Shown: positions 51,405 through 61,364, numbered from the stretch's first letter. The stretch: DNA of 64,000 nucleotides from Leucobacter luti (GCF_019464495.1 NZ_CP080492.1:1674001-1738000), one strand, 5' to 3'. Numbers and translations are program-made. The notes: generated from the sequence alone by a model not told the origin.

Positions 51405-52619
51405 ATGACTCAGAGGTGGCGCAGCGTAGCCCGAGCGAGCGGACTCACCGCCCCCGACGGGACCACGCGTCCCACGATCTTTGCGGAAATGACCGCGCTC
51501 GCGCAAGCGACCGGTGCGGCGAATCTGGGGCAGGGCTTCCCAGACGCAGATGGGCCGGAGTGGATCCGCGCCGCCGCGATGGAGGCAATCCGAGCTGGCG
51601 CGAACCAGTATCCACCCGGACGAGGGATCCCTGAGCTGCGGGATGCGATCGCGGCGCACCAGAAACGGCACTACGGGATCGAGTTGGATCCGGCGACCGA
51701 GGTGATCGTCACGGCTGGCGCAACTGAGGCCCTCGCCGCCGCGGTACTCGCGCTCGCAGGGGCGGGCGATGAGGTGGTGACGCTCGAACCGTTCTACGAT
51801 GCGCACGCCGCGGTGATCGCGATGGCTGGAGCGACTCACGTGACCGTGCCGCTCCGCCCGGACCCCACCGGGTTCCGGCTTGATCCTGTTGCGTTCGCAG
51901 CAGCAGTATCGGAACGCACCAGGCTGATCATTTTGAACACCCCGCACAATCCGACAGGCACCGTCCTGAACGATGCGGAGCTCATCACCGTCGCGGAAGC
52001 CGCAGCTCGCGTTGATGCGATCGTAATCACCGACGAGGTGTATGAGCATCTCGTCTTCGGTGAGCAACCGCATCACCCCATCGCAACGCTCCCTGGCATG
52101 GCCGAGCGCACGCTCACAGTGTCTTCCGCAGGCAAGACGTTCTCCTTGACCGGCTGGAAAGTCGGCTGGGTCGCTGGCCCCGCACCCCTGATCGAAGCGT
52201 TGCTCGCGGTGAAGCAATTCTTGACCTATTCGGGCGGCGCCCCGTTCCAGCCCGCCATCGCGCGCGCACTCACCGAAGGCGATGCGGACATCGCTGAGTT
52301 GCGCAGTTCCCTTGCAGCGCGGCGAGACCTCCTTGTCGCTGGCCTGCGCGCGGCGGGCTTCACGCTCGTGGTGCCAGAGGGCACGTACTTCGTGTGCGCT
52401 GATGCAACACCGTTTCTTACGAGCGAGATGCCGGACGGGGCTGCGTTTGCGCGCGCCCTTCCCGCACGCATCGGGGTCGCGTGTGTCCCCCTCTCAGCGT
52501 TTTGTCGGCCCGGGTCGGTCACCTCGGAGGCGCTCTCGTCGTGGGTGCGCTTCACGTTCGTGAAGGACGAGGGCACCCTGCGTAGGGCAATCGAGCGGCT
52601 CGGCACCCTGCGCGAGTGA
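51405..52619 (+). CDS. Class I/II PLP-dependent aminotransferase
   Basis: A 404-aa aminotransferase. Landmarks: LGQGFPDADGPEW, NTPHNPTG with Asn182, ITDEVYEHL with Asp210 and Tyr213, and the Schiff-base Lys244 in SSAGKTFSLTGWKVGW. The fold-type I subgroup resembles methionine/kynurenine (YbdL/KAT) aminotransferases, which use glutamine or keto acids. TACACT (51393-51398) ends six bases before the ATG and would place the start of transcription at the codon: a probable leaderless message. Confidence 0.9.
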   Translation: MTQRWRSVARASGLTAPDGTTRPTIFAEMTALAQATGAANLGQGFPDADGPEWIRAAAMEAIRAGANQYPPGRGIPELRDAIAAHQKRHYGIELDPATEVIVTAGATEALAAAVLALAGAGDEVVTLEPFYDAHAAVIAMAGATHVTVPLRPDPTGFRLDPVAFAAAVSERTRLIILNTPHNPTGTVLNDAELITVAEAAARVDAIVITDEVYEHLVFGEQPHHPIATLPGMAERTLTVSSAGKTFSLTGWKVGWVAGPAPLIEALLAVKQFLTYSGGAPFQPAIARALTEGDADIAELRSSLAARRDLLVAGLRAAGFTLVVPEGTYFVCADATPFLTSEMPDGAAFARALPARIGVACVPLSAFCRPGSVTSEALSSWVRFTFVKDEGTLRRAIERLGTLRE

Positions 52620-52808
52620 GCCGAGCTTCGCGCACACACGTCGTGATGCGCAGACAGCGCTACGCAGCCTGAACCCGGCCGATTTCCCGCCCACGCGCGA
52701 CATGCCCCGTGACGTCGATAGAAGCCGTGCCTCCAGCGGACGCTATGCGTGGCAACGGTCTTGCCGACGCTGCGTCGCGCTCCCCAGCGCGATACCCCCG
52801 GAGACGCG

Positions 52809-52837
52809 AAAACCCCCTGCTGCACACAACAGGGGGT
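52809..52837 (-). terminator. Terminator after tRNA-Ser
   Basis: On the minus strand ACCCCCTG pairs with CAGGGGGT around a 10-nt loop and is followed by TTTT. It lies immediately after the tRNA-Ser 3' end. Confidence 0.8.
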
Positions 52838-52842
52838 CTTGG

Positions 52843-52927
52843 CGGAGGATGGGGGATTTGAACCCCCGAGGGCGTTAACCCAACACGCGTTCCAGGCGTG
52901 CGCCATAGGCCGCTAGGCGAATCCTCC
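52843..52927 (-). tRNA. tRNA-Ser (anticodon GGA)
   Basis: An 85-nt class II tRNA on the minus strand. The acceptor stem is GGAGGAT/ATCCTCC, the anticodon loop CTGGAAC gives anticodon GGA (UCC/UCU codons), a long variable arm (TTGGGTTAACGCCCTC) is present as in tRNA-Ser, and the T-arm is GGGGGTTCAAATCCCCC. The 3' CCA is not encoded. It is preceded by a -10 (TAGACT) at 52955-52960 and followed by a terminator. Confidence 0.95.
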
Positions 52928-53169
52928 TCACTGACTCGAAAGCCAGCGCGCATCAGTCTAGCGTGTTCTGTGCTCAAGACTGAATTCGACCGACCGCTCG
53001 GCGGTGCGCGGAACGCTTTCAGCACCCTTTCGGAACCCAAAATCACGCCGCAGCGCTCCTGTTTGGCCCGAGCCGGTGAACTATTTTGGCCGCAAGCTGG
53101 GTATCAAATTCGCATAATTCCGGGGATTCTTCACCGCGAATCAGGAATTCTCAGCTTCCCGACTTGAAC

Positions 53170-53192
53170 GTAACAGAACGGTAACGCATACT
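53170..53192 (+). promoter_or_regulatory. Direct repeat GTAAC-N6-GTAAC and -10 CATACT upstream of CHAP gene
   Basis: GTAAC at 53170-53174 is repeated at 53181-53185 (11-bp period, one helical turn). CATACT at 53187-53192 is a plausible -10. GTAAC-type direct repeats are recognised by the MtrA response regulator in related Actinobacteria, whose regulon includes cell-wall hydrolases, so an MtrA site is proposed by analogy. Confidence 0.5.
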
Positions 53193-53201
53193 GGTTGAGG
53201 C

Positions 53202-53227
53202 GCACGGGCCAGAGCCCGGCGTTTTTT
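53202..53227 (+). terminator. Hairpin plus T6 in the 5' leader of the CHAP gene
   Basis: CGGGC/GCCCG closes a 4-nt loop (CAGA) and is followed by GCG and TTTTTT (53222-53227). It lies 26 bp before the GTG at 53254 and downstream of the proposed promoter, so it would terminate or attenuate transcription inside the 5' leader. Confidence 0.6.
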
Positions 53228-53253
53228 GTTGGACAACCCCCGGAGTATTACGC

Positions 53254-53886
53254 GTGAAATTTCCTGCCAAAGCATTCATTGTGAGCCTGGTCGCTTCGGT
53301 GACGTTCACCATGGGTGCAGCACCGGCGGTAGCAGCGGTTCCGGTCGAGGATTTCTCACCAGCCTCCGTCCTCCCGGCCACCACGGTCTCCCAGACGCTG
53401 GACACGACGGGCGAGGAGCTTGCTGGCGCAAGCATCGATTCCGTGCTCCAGATTGAAGAGACCCCTCAGATCCCCCACAATTTTGACGTCGCAGCCACGA
53501 TCGCCCTCGCCGAGAGCGAGATCGGCACGAGCCGCCCCACCGGGTGGAGCCAGCCTGGCGAGTGCATCATGTCGGCACAGCGCTGGATCCGCGCCGGGAA
53601 CGGCGCTTGGAACGGCAGCGGCGACCCTGTCGCAAACTACGCTGGCGCGACGCGCATGACGCTCGAAACCGCTGCCCCCGGGGACATCATTCAGTACGAG
53701 AACATCGCATCCCCCACCTCCTGGGTGACCGGTGTTCATACCGTACTCATCACCGCGGTCAACACCGACGGCACCTTCACGATTGTGCAGTCAAACAGCC
53801 CGGGCGGCTCTGGCCTCGTCACTGAGGTAGAAAATTGGGAACCCGAAATGCCGGCGGGTTTCCAGGCCGCCGTATGGCGCTTCTAA
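53254..53886 (+). CDS. Secreted CHAP-like (NlpC/P60-superfamily) protein
   Basis: A 210-aa exported protein. The signal peptide (KFPAKAFIVSLVASVTFTMG, cut after PAVAA) is followed by an unstructured ~50-aa region and a C-terminal peptidase-like domain. The putative nucleophile is Cys104 in QPGECIMSAQRW, the His is His162 in TGVHTVLITAV, and polar Asn is in VQSNSPGG. The CHAP fold is used to cut peptidoglycan cross-links. The start GTG 53254 is preceded by GGAG. A hairpin terminator follows. Confidence 0.78.
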   Translation: MKFPAKAFIVSLVASVTFTMGAAPAVAAVPVEDFSPASVLPATTVSQTLDTTGEELAGASIDSVLQIEETPQIPHNFDVAATIALAESEIGTSRPTGWSQPGECIMSAQRWIRAGNGAWNGSGDPVANYAGATRMTLETAAPGDIIQYENIASPTSWVTGVHTVLITAVNTDGTFTIVQSNSPGGSGLVTEVENWEPEMPAGFQAAVWRF

Positions 53887-53901
53887 GCCCGAAACGTTCG
53901 T

Positions 53902-53932
53902 AACGCCGCGCGCGGTTTCCGTGCGCGGCGTT
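53902..53932 (+). terminator. Stem-loop after CHAP gene
   Basis: AACGCCGCGC pairs with GCGCGGCGTT around an 11-nt loop, 15 bp after the CHAP stop. It lies in the 283-bp gap before the carboxypeptidase gene. Confidence 0.75.
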
Positions 53933-54169
53933 CGTGCGCTTGGAGCGCGACATCCCTGTCACCCGCTTGACCGCGCCGCCATGTCTGGCACTCCCAAAAT
54001 AGCGCGTACACGATCCCTGCAGCCCCCAATACCATGTATGGAGCAGGTGGGGTGCAACAAAGTCGAGGGACATACTCTGTAATGCGCTTTCCTTGACGTT
54101 GGCTGAGTGCCATTGTTAGGCTGCGCGTGTCCATGGTGGACAACTCAATGAAGAGTAGATGGGGGTAAC

Positions 54170-57100
54170 ATGTCGCACAGAAGACTGATAGCGGGGCTCA
54201 GCGGGGTGGCCGTCGCGGCCATGCTGGTCTCCGCATTCGGCCCAGCTGCGTTTGCAGAAGAGGGGCGCGGAGAGGGCACCGCAGATGTCGGCTCCGCTCC
54301 GTACACCGCAGAGATCGAGGTGCCAGGCGACGAGCCAGGTAGTGCACCGAGCGCAACACCCAACGCTGCACCGAACGCGAGTGCCAGCACGAACACCACG
54401 TTCCAAATGCCGACGTCCTACCCGACGCAACCTCGGCTGAACTTCTTCCGGGACAACCCCACCGGTCCCAATGGCGAGCCTGACTACAACACCACCGTAC
54501 CTGGGCTCATGTCACACCCGGAGATCGCACCCAAGCTCACCGAGATCATGGCCAAGAGCGACCGTGTCTCGGTTCAAACCATCGGCAAATCGACACAGGG
54601 CCGAGATCTGTACCTCGTCACCGTCACCGCGCCCGAGACGACAGAATTTACCGCGCAGCAGGAGGCCTGGCGCCTCAAGATTCGCAACAACCCGCTTGAG
54701 GCGAAGACAGACGCCGAGTTGCTCGCCGGGTACAAGTCGCCGATCTGGCTGAGCAACAATATCCACGGCAACGAGTGGGAAGGCACCGACGCCGCACTGC
54801 AGTACATCGAATACTTGGCGACCGCCCCCATGGAGGAAGTCGGTTCGATCCTGCGCAACAACCGCGTGTACTTCTCGCCGTCACTCAACCCCGATGGCCG
54901 CACGAACGCAACGCGTGCGACGGCACTCGGGCTCGACCCGAACCGTGACATGATCACGTTGACGACGCCTGAGGCAACGTCGTACACGCAGACCGCGAAC
55001 GCGATTCAGCCGCTCTACACCGCCGATTTCCACGGCTACACGAGCGTATTGCAGGTCGAGCCGACGGGCCCGCCCCACGGCTCGAACTACGAGTACGACC
55101 TGCTCATTCCGCACAACTACGCGCTCGCACTCGAAGTTGAGAAGCACGTCACGCAGAAGCTGATCCCCGGAAACACGTATCTCACGGGCCCACGTGGCAC
55201 CGTGACGAATACGCCGACCGAGTTCATCAAGATCCCGTACCGCGATACGGCATCCGGATGGGACGACTTCCCGCCCATCTTCACCGCCCAGATCTCGCCG
55301 TTCTACGGGGCGATGACCGCGACGGTGGAGATCCCGAAGGGCCGCACGAACATCTCGGGCCGCAGCCTGATGACCCCGGAAAACGCGGTCATCAACCAGG
55401 CGAACGCGTACGAAACGATGGTCGCGATGGTCAACTACCTGAACACGCCAAACGTGTCGAAGGATCTGCTGAACAACCAGATCGAGACCTTTGCACGCGG
55501 GATCCAGGGGACGCCAATCACAGCGCTCACCACGGAGAACATTGCTGGCGTACCTGGCCCCGATCAGTGGAAGGCTGAGTGGGATGTCTCCGACAACCAG
55601 GAGACGGTCAACCTGCCACGCGCCTACGTCATCCCCGCGGGTGACGGCCAGCGCTCGGCAAGCGACGCGAACCGCCTCGTGCAGCGCCTGCTCGACATGG
55701 GCGTGCAGGTCGGCACGCTTGATGCCGACACGGTTGTCGGTGACAAGACCTACCCGGCGGGCTCGTACATTGTCGATATGCACCAGCCGCTGCGTGGACT
55801 CGCGAACGCGCTGCTTGATCTCGGCGAGGACATCTCGAACAAGCTGCCGTCGATGTACGACATTTCGGCTTGGAGCCTCGGCTATGTTTGGGGCGCGACC
55901 GTCGACAAGGTCGGGGCAACCACAGATCCAGCTCCGATCGGCGCCGCGACCGCGATTTCCGCAGTCACGCCGCACGCAACGGTGCCGGCAGATGGCCACC
56001 TGACGTTCGACCTCGCAGGCGTCGCCGACTATCAGGCAGTCAATGATCTGCTCGGTCAGGGCGTCGCGGTATCGATGCTCGCTGATGGCTCAGCGGTCGT
56101 TGACGCGGCAAACGCCGCGATCGTCGCCGAAACTTCCTCGAAGTACGACATCGCAGTGGAGAAGGCAACGAAGGAAGACCTCGCAGCACTGGCGCAGCCG
56201 AGCACCAAGGGTCTGAAAGACCTGAAGCTGCTCTACGTCGGCAACCAGGACGACAAGCTCTCGCTTGAAGAACTGGGCTTCGATGATCTGACCCGCGTGA
56301 CCGCAGCCGACATCACCGCCAACCCGGCGTTGCTTGACGGCGTCGATGTGATCTGGGTCGGCACGTCTTTCACCTTCAACGGTTCGCAGACAGCCGGCCG
56401 CGATGCGGTGCAGGCGTGGGTTGACGCGGGTGGCTCCATCGTCGGCCGCACGGCCGCGGCATACACCGCTGCGAACACCTTCGGGCTGTTGCAGGCAACT
56501 CCGGTTGCAGGCAACACGTCAGGGAACGGCATTGTGAAAACGGATACTCCTGCCGGCTCGATTCTTGAGCCGTACCGCCAGGACTATGCATTCGTGTACC
56601 CAGCGGTGTCCTTCACGGACCTCGGCGAGGGCACGAAGGCTGAGCAGACCTACGGCGAAGGCAATCCGCTGCTCGCAGGGCACTGGCGCGCAACGAACGC
56701 TACGAACGGCCCCGAGGTTGCTGCGTCGAAGGCATCCGTCATCTCTGGCGAGAAGGCCTCCGGCGGCAAGGCCGTGGTCTTCGGTACCTCCGTCGTGTTC
56801 CGCAACCACCCGAAGGGTGGGCTCAGCCAGGCTGCGCGCGGTCTCTTCTGGGCGGCTCCGGCCGGCACGAAGGTGGTTGCTCCTCCAGTAGCCCCCTTCA
56901 CGGATGTCAAGCCGACGGATAAGTTCGCGAAGGAGATCTACTGGCTTGCCGAGAAGGGTCTGTCGACCGGCATCGAGAAGACTGATGCGAATGGAAACGT
57001 CACGTACGAGTTCCAGCCGAAGTCCGCAATGAGCCGCGAAGCAATGGCCGCGTTCCTCTTCCGCCTCGAGGCTCCCAGCGGCTACAAGGCACCCGCCAAG

Positions 57101-57475
57101 TCACCGTTCTCCGATGTCAAGACCAGCGATAAGTTCTATGAGCAGATCGCCTGGATGTACGACGAGAAGATCTCCACGGGAATCAAGCAGCCGAGCGGAC
57201 AGCCGAAGTTCGGCCCGAAGACCTCGGTGACTCGTGAAGCGATGGCGGCGTTCCTCTACCGCTACAACGATCCCAAGGGCTACAAGGCTCCCGCCAAGTC
57301 GCCCTTCTCGGATGTCAAGACGAACGACAAGTTCTACAAGGAAATCGCTTGGATGTCTGACTCGGGGATTTCGACGGGTATCGAGCAAGCAAGCGGAAAG
57401 CCGAAGTTCGGTCCGAAGAGCTCGACTACGCGTGAAGCGATGGCCGCGTTCATCTACCGTTCGGTAGAGAACTAG
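54170..57475 (+). CDS. Secreted M14-family zinc carboxypeptidase with three SLH domains
   Basis: A 1101-aa exported, surface-attached enzyme. The signal peptide runs to ~residue 29 (GPAAFAEEG), then a Pro/Ala/Asn-rich linker. The M14 domain has the zinc set His199 and Glu202 (NNIHGNEWEGTDAAL), a further His in TADFHGYTSV, and a Glu in ATVEIPKGRT. A middle domain follows (class I glutamine-amidotransferase-like appearance: VDVIWVGTSFTF, AWVDAGGSIVGR). Three C-terminal SLH repeats (about 905-965, 977-1035, 1043-1101) share PF(S/T)DVK and REAMAAF. SLH domains normally bind pyruvylated cell-wall polymer, fixing the enzyme to the surface. It is a distinctive fusion for an actinobacterium. Confidence 0.88.
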   Translation: MSHRRLIAGLSGVAVAAMLVSAFGPAAFAEEGRGEGTADVGSAPYTAEIEVPGDEPGSAPSATPNAAPNASASTNTTFQMPTSYPTQPRLNFFRDNPTGPNGEPDYNTTVPGLMSHPEIAPKLTEIMAKSDRVSVQTIGKSTQGRDLYLVTVTAPETTEFTAQQEAWRLKIRNNPLEAKTDAELLAGYKSPIWLSNNIHGNEWEGTDAALQYIEYLATAPMEEVGSILRNNRVYFSPSLNPDGRTNATRATALGLDPNRDMITLTTPEATSYTQTANAIQPLYTADFHGYTSVLQVEPTGPPHGSNYEYDLLIPHNYALALEVEKHVTQKLIPGNTYLTGPRGTVTNTPTEFIKIPYRDTASGWDDFPPIFTAQISPFYGAMTATVEIPKGRTNISGRSLMTPENAVINQANAYETMVAMVNYLNTPNVSKDLLNNQIETFARGIQGTPITALTTENIAGVPGPDQWKAEWDVSDNQETVNLPRAYVIPAGDGQRSASDANRLVQRLLDMGVQVGTLDADTVVGDKTYPAGSYIVDMHQPLRGLANALLDLGEDISNKLPSMYDISAWSLGYVWGATVDKVGATTDPAPIGAATAISAVTPHATVPADGHLTFDLAGVADYQAVNDLLGQGVAVSMLADGSAVVDAANAAIVAETSSKYDIAVEKATKEDLAALAQPSTKGLKDLKLLYVGNQDDKLSLEELGFDDLTRVTAADITANPALLDGVDVIWVGTSFTFNGSQTAGRDAVQAWVDAGGSIVGRTAAAYTAANTFGLLQATPVAGNTSGNGIVKTDTPAGSILEPYRQDYAFVYPAVSFTDLGEGTKAEQTYGEGNPLLAGHWRATNATNGPEVAASKASVISGEKASGGKAVVFGTSVVFRNHPKGGLSQAARGLFWAAPAGTKVVAPPVAPFTDVKPTDKFAKEIYWLAEKGLSTGIEKTDANGNVTYEFQPKSAMSREAMAAFLFRLEAPSGYKAPAKSPFSDVKTSDKFYEQIAWMYDEKISTGIKQPSGQPKFGPKTSVTREAMAAFLYRYNDPKGYKAPAKSPFSDVKTNDKFYKEIAWMSDSGISTGIEQASGKPKFGPKSSTTREAMAAFIYRSVEN

Positions 57476-57488
57476 TCACCGCCCAAGC

Positions 57489-57547
57489 GCGATCAGCGTC
57501 TTGATCGCGAACAGTACGGCGCCGGGGTGGGAAACCACTCCGGCGCT
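57489..57547. terminator. Two stem-loops between convergent genes, one with GAAA loop
   Basis: The first is GCGATCA/TGATCGC (57489-57508). The second is a 12-bp stem (57519-57530 with 57535-57546, one G-U) closing a GAAA tetraloop. They lie between the carboxypeptidase stop and the leftward glycosyltransferase stop and can terminate both. Confidence 0.75.
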
Positions 57548-57583
57548 GTGCTGTTCAGGGCAACAGCACATGAGCTCTGCAGC

Positions 57584-58811
57584 TCAGATCCGGATCCCCG
57601 CGCGCGCGTACGCGGCAAGCATGACCTCGCTCTGGGCAGACTGCAGAAAGCGCTGAGCATCTTGCTCGCTCACTCTGAGCGCCGCCGAGTGTTCTCGATC
57701 GGTGGCAGCCGCTGCGAGCTGACCCACGGCCGCTCTGAGCGTCGTAGCGAGTGCGCCGATGCTGCGATCTGCCACTCGCCACTCCGGCCATGCAGCGACA
57801 TCGTCGGCAATCTCTGCATCACAGTAGATCGTCGGAGTTCCGAGCGCGGCCGCCTCAAACGGCGTCAGCCCTTGAGTCTCGAAACCCATCGAGGTCTGCA
57901 CGAGGGCGTCGGCATCCCGCATGGCGGCGAGCGCAGCAGCATAGGGCACTGGTCCGGGAATGGTGACACGATCCCCGAGCCCGAGTTGCGCAATACGCTC
58001 TCGCACCTTTGGCAGCAGCAGACCAGCGCCGTGCAGGGCAACGTCCGCGTCGATGCCGGACTCGGCGATTGCTGCGACGAACTCGAGGATCCGTTTCTCC
58101 TGGCTCATACGCCCGAGCCATACGAGTTTCGGCCTGCTTCGCGGCGTACGCGGCACCGTTCGAGCCGCTGCGATTGCCGCATCTGCGACACCACCTGGAG
58201 TGACGAGCACCTCAGGCGCGACCCCGTGTGCTTCTAGCTCGGCGGCGAAGTGTCGTGATGGTGCGGTGACGACGTCCGCGGCGCTTGCGAGTTCTGCAAG
58301 GTAGCGCCACGCACCACGGGCCGCAGGATCGATGTCAGTTGTGGTGCGGCCCACTGCGAGACGACGCCACACCCGCAGCACGGCAAACGCCAGGGGTGCG
58401 AACGGTGTCACCGCACGCGTGCCTGCATCGACGTGATTGTGCATTGTGTGCACCATCGGCACACGCAGTCCCGTGGCGGCGCGGATCCCGATCAGCGCCC
58501 CCCAGAAGTCGCCTTGCACGTGCACGACATCGACCGGGGAGCTCGCGCAGTGCACGGGCGAGCGCCCGGTCGGTGCGCGCACCTGGCCAGCTCAGTCCAT
58601 ACTCGCGATCCCGCGTGATGGGGAACGACGGCAGCTCGATGTACGCCGCACGGTCCGCGGCAGCGGGAACGTACCCAGCGCGGTGCAGAGCTGGCGCCGC
58701 AACGGTGACGCGGTGCCCGCGCCGCTCCAGTTCTTCACGCTGGAGGCGAATCGCCACCTGCACCCCACCGAGGGAGTCCGGGTGCTGATCCGTGACGACG
58801 AGCACGTGCAT
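57584..58811 (-). pseudogene. GT4-family glycosyltransferase A (one frame break)
   Basis: GT-B glycosyltransferase, ~408 aa when repaired. The N-terminal donor-side fold begins HVLVVTDQHPDSLGGVQVAIRLQREELERRGH; the middle VHVQGDFWGALIGIRAA and HTMHNHVD, and the C-terminal KLVWLGRMSQEKRILEFV and GFETQGLTPFEAAALGTPTIYCD (E-x7-E) are standard GT4 motifs. The frame breaks near 58,536-58,539, where one C too many in a run (minus strand CCCC) explains it; the repaired sequence reads ALRELPVDVVHVQGD. Probably a mannosyl- or glucosyltransferase for envelope glycan. It lies two bases after the next gene upstream. Confidence 0.75.
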
Positions 58812-58813
58812 CG

Positions 58814-60000
58814 TCAGCTCGCGGGGGTCTCGCCGCGGTACAACGCTTCAAAGGTGTCGAGGGTGCGATCGATATCGTGCACCTTGACCGCCTCGAGCGA
58901 TGCGCGCTGCATTGCCTGGTACTCCTCTGGTGACAGCCGCAACACGCCCTCGATTCGCTCGGCAAGCTCGCGGTCGTAGCCGGGCTGGAAGAGGTGGCCG
59001 TTCTCTCCCTCGTGCACCAAGTGCGGCAATGCCATGGCGTCGGCCGCGATGATCGGGAGTCCAGAGGCCATCGCCTCCATCGTCGCGATGGACTGCAGCT
59101 CGGCGATGGACGCGATCACGAAAATGCTCGCCTCGGTGAGGCTCGCGCGGAGTTCGGCATCACTGACGCGGCCGGTGAAGTGCACACGATCACGAATTCC
59201 GAGATCTGCCGCGAGTTTCTCGAGTTGCTTGCGCTGATCCCCGTCACCGACGATGGTGAAGCTGACGTTGAGCGCCGGGTCGACGCGCGGGATTGCGCGG
59301 AGGATGACGTCGATTTCTTTCTCAAGCGTGACACGACCGACGAACACGAGCTTGTTCTCGCGCCGCGGAGTGAGGTCTGCCGTGTAGTCCGAGGCCCGCA
59401 ACCCGCAGGAGACGGGGAGCACGCCGCGTCGGTGTGTGTTTCGCTCGAGGAGTCTGCCGCGCGCCGGGTCGGTGTGGTCACCTCGGCTGCGCGCTGCAGC
59501 ACGCGGTCGGCGTCGCGCCACCCCCACCGCACCAGGAGCTTCTTGGCGCGTTCGGGGAGCAGGGTGAAATCAAGGACGTTTTCCGGCATCACGTGGTTCG
59601 TCGCGACGATTCGGATCCCGCGCTTCGCACCCTCTTTGGCCAGCGCTCGGCCGACGATGATGTGCGACTGGATGTGAATCACGTCTGGGTGCAGCCGATC
59701 GAGCAGTTTCCGCGCGTGGCTTCTGGCACGCCATGGCAGCACGAAGCGCAGCCAATCGTGCGGGTACCAGCGCCAGCTCGCCCAGCGATGCACCACCATG
59801 CGTTCGCCCTCGATCGTCTCGACGAAACTGCCCCCGCGGTTGTACTTCACGGCTGGGGCAACCACGTGCACCTCTTCGCCGCGACGGACGAGGCCGGCTG
59901 CGAGCCGCTCGGCGAAGCGGGCCGCGCCGTTGACGTCAGGAAGGAAGGTGTCGCAGCCGATCAGGATGCGTAGCGGGGCCGGACGATCGGTAGTGCTCAC
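58814..60000 (-). pseudogene. GT4-family glycosyltransferase B (one frame break)
   Basis: GT-B glycosyltransferase, ~395 aa when repaired. Start LRILIGCDTFLPDVNGAARFAERLAAGLVRRG; HVVAPAV, HIQSHIIVGRALA, TNHVMPENVL; C-terminal LVFVGRVTLEKEIDVILRAI and MEAMASGLPIIAADAMALPHLV (E-x7-E region). It resembles actinobacterial alpha-mannosyl/glucosyltransferases that build glycolipids. GTG at 60000 gives a normal start. One C is missing near 59,450-59,454 (GACTCC read for GACCTCC), restoring RAADLLERNTHRRG. It forms a pair with glycosyltransferase A. Confidence 0.78.
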
Positions 60001-60177
60001 GATGTGCGGGAGTCCTTCGGTCTGAGACGGAGTGCGCGCCGGTGGGCGAACACTCTCAAGTGTAGGCAACGGCCGCGAGAAATCCCTGGCCACCGCGCGG
60101 TTCAGCGCATCACCAGTACCGGGCGGCCGAGATTCGGTACCAGGGTGCTACGGCTTCCGGTGTGCACGTGGCACGTA

Positions 60178-61364
60178 TCAGGGCACCCAGCGCGCAAAAC
60201 CGGCCGCTCCCAGCACAGCGAGCGTGCCTGCCGCCGCCGCAGCGAGCGGCAATGAGCAGCGGCGATTGCCGAGATCGCGAGCGGGGCCGTCGCGCCACCG
60301 AAGTCGACGAGGGTGCGCCAGGCCGCGAGGAAGGCCGACGGATCCCTGGGGCGCGAGGTCGGCCCCGAGCGTGAGAACGATTCCGCTCGATAGGCCATTT
60401 CCAATCCCGATCACCACCGCACAGATCAGCAGCCAGGTGAGCGCATCGGGCGAATCGTGCGTGAGCGAGAGTCCCAAGAAGGCGACGGCCATGCCGATCG
60501 TTGCAGGCAGCGCAGCCCACAGCCGCCCAAAGCGGTCCATCACCTGCCCACTCGTGTAGAACAGCGCGAAATCGACCGTGCCAGCGATTCCGACCACGAG
60601 CGCCACCCCGGCGGGGTCCATGCCGATTGAGACCGCCCAGAGCGGCAGCAGCACATCTTTGGTGGTGCGCAAACCCGAGAGTATCGCCGCAGAACCACCG
60701 ATGCGCGCGAGCGGGGCGCGGTTGTGGCGCACAGCGGCCCGGATTCCCGCAGTGCGCGGCTCCGCTCCTCAACTGGGCGCTGCACGGGAAGCGCTTGCTC
60801 CGGATCAGGGGCACAGGTGACGAGCAGGGCGGTGAGCGCCAAGCACACCACAAATGCCCGCACCGGGGCGACCGGAGAGGCGGTGAGCGCGAGGATGCCC
60901 GCCGCGGAACGGTCCTCCAAGCGTCCGAGGCGGTGGGAGCCACCGATCAGCGACAGCGCTCGCGCACGAAAGGCGACCGGCACTCGCGTGGTCATGAACG
61001 AGTGCCGGGCGAGACCGAAGGTGGCCGCGGCGAATCCGATGACAAAGACTGCGACACCAAGCGTGCCAGGATTCGGTGCGAGCACAATTCCGATCGCACC
61101 GAAGAAGGCGACTCCCGTCGCGATGAGCATCGCAATTCGTTCTCCAGCGCGAGCCACGATCCACCCTGCCGGGAGGTTCCCAGCGAGCTGACCGACAACG
61201 AGAGCCGAAGCGATGAAACCGGAGAGTCCGATCCCAGCCCCCATGCCGACTGCGATGACGGGGATCAGCGGCATGACCGCGCTTTGTCCCAGCGTAAACA
61301 GGATGGTGGGCCCGTAAATGCTCGGGGCCATCCTGAGCAGCAGCGCACGCGTGGAGTTCGACAT
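60178..61364 (-). pseudogene. MFS transporter (three frame breaks)
   Basis: Major-facilitator protein, ~395 aa when repaired, with 12 helices (ILFTLGQSAVMPLIPVIAVG first; IWVARAG-type loop GWIVARAGERIAM after helix 2). Breaks: near 60,735 (one G lost; AAVRHNRAPLARIGG restored), near 60,345 (one G gained; APQDPSAFLAAWRTL restored) and near 60,255 (one base lost; AIAAAxLPLAAAAAG restored). The start ATG 61364 follows GGGGGTGAA. It probably exports a small molecule; no substrate is clear. Confidence 0.7.

Larger units (their letters stand above)
52928..53253. other. Intergenic region between tRNA-Ser and CHAP gene
   Basis: This 326-bp region holds the leftward tRNA promoter (-10 TAGACT at 52955-52960, 27 nt upstream of the mature 5' end). 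It also has an imperfect hairpin AATTCC/GGAATT with inner GATTC/GAATC (53116-53149) and the regulatory elements of the CHAP gene listed separately. I see no gene. Confidence 0.65.

Noticed and set aside
54881..55999. 372-codon open frame antisense to the carboxypeptidase gene
   Set aside because: High GC content keeps many antisense frames open. The translation is Arg/Val/Asp-rich without any domain, while the sense strand has full M14 motifs.
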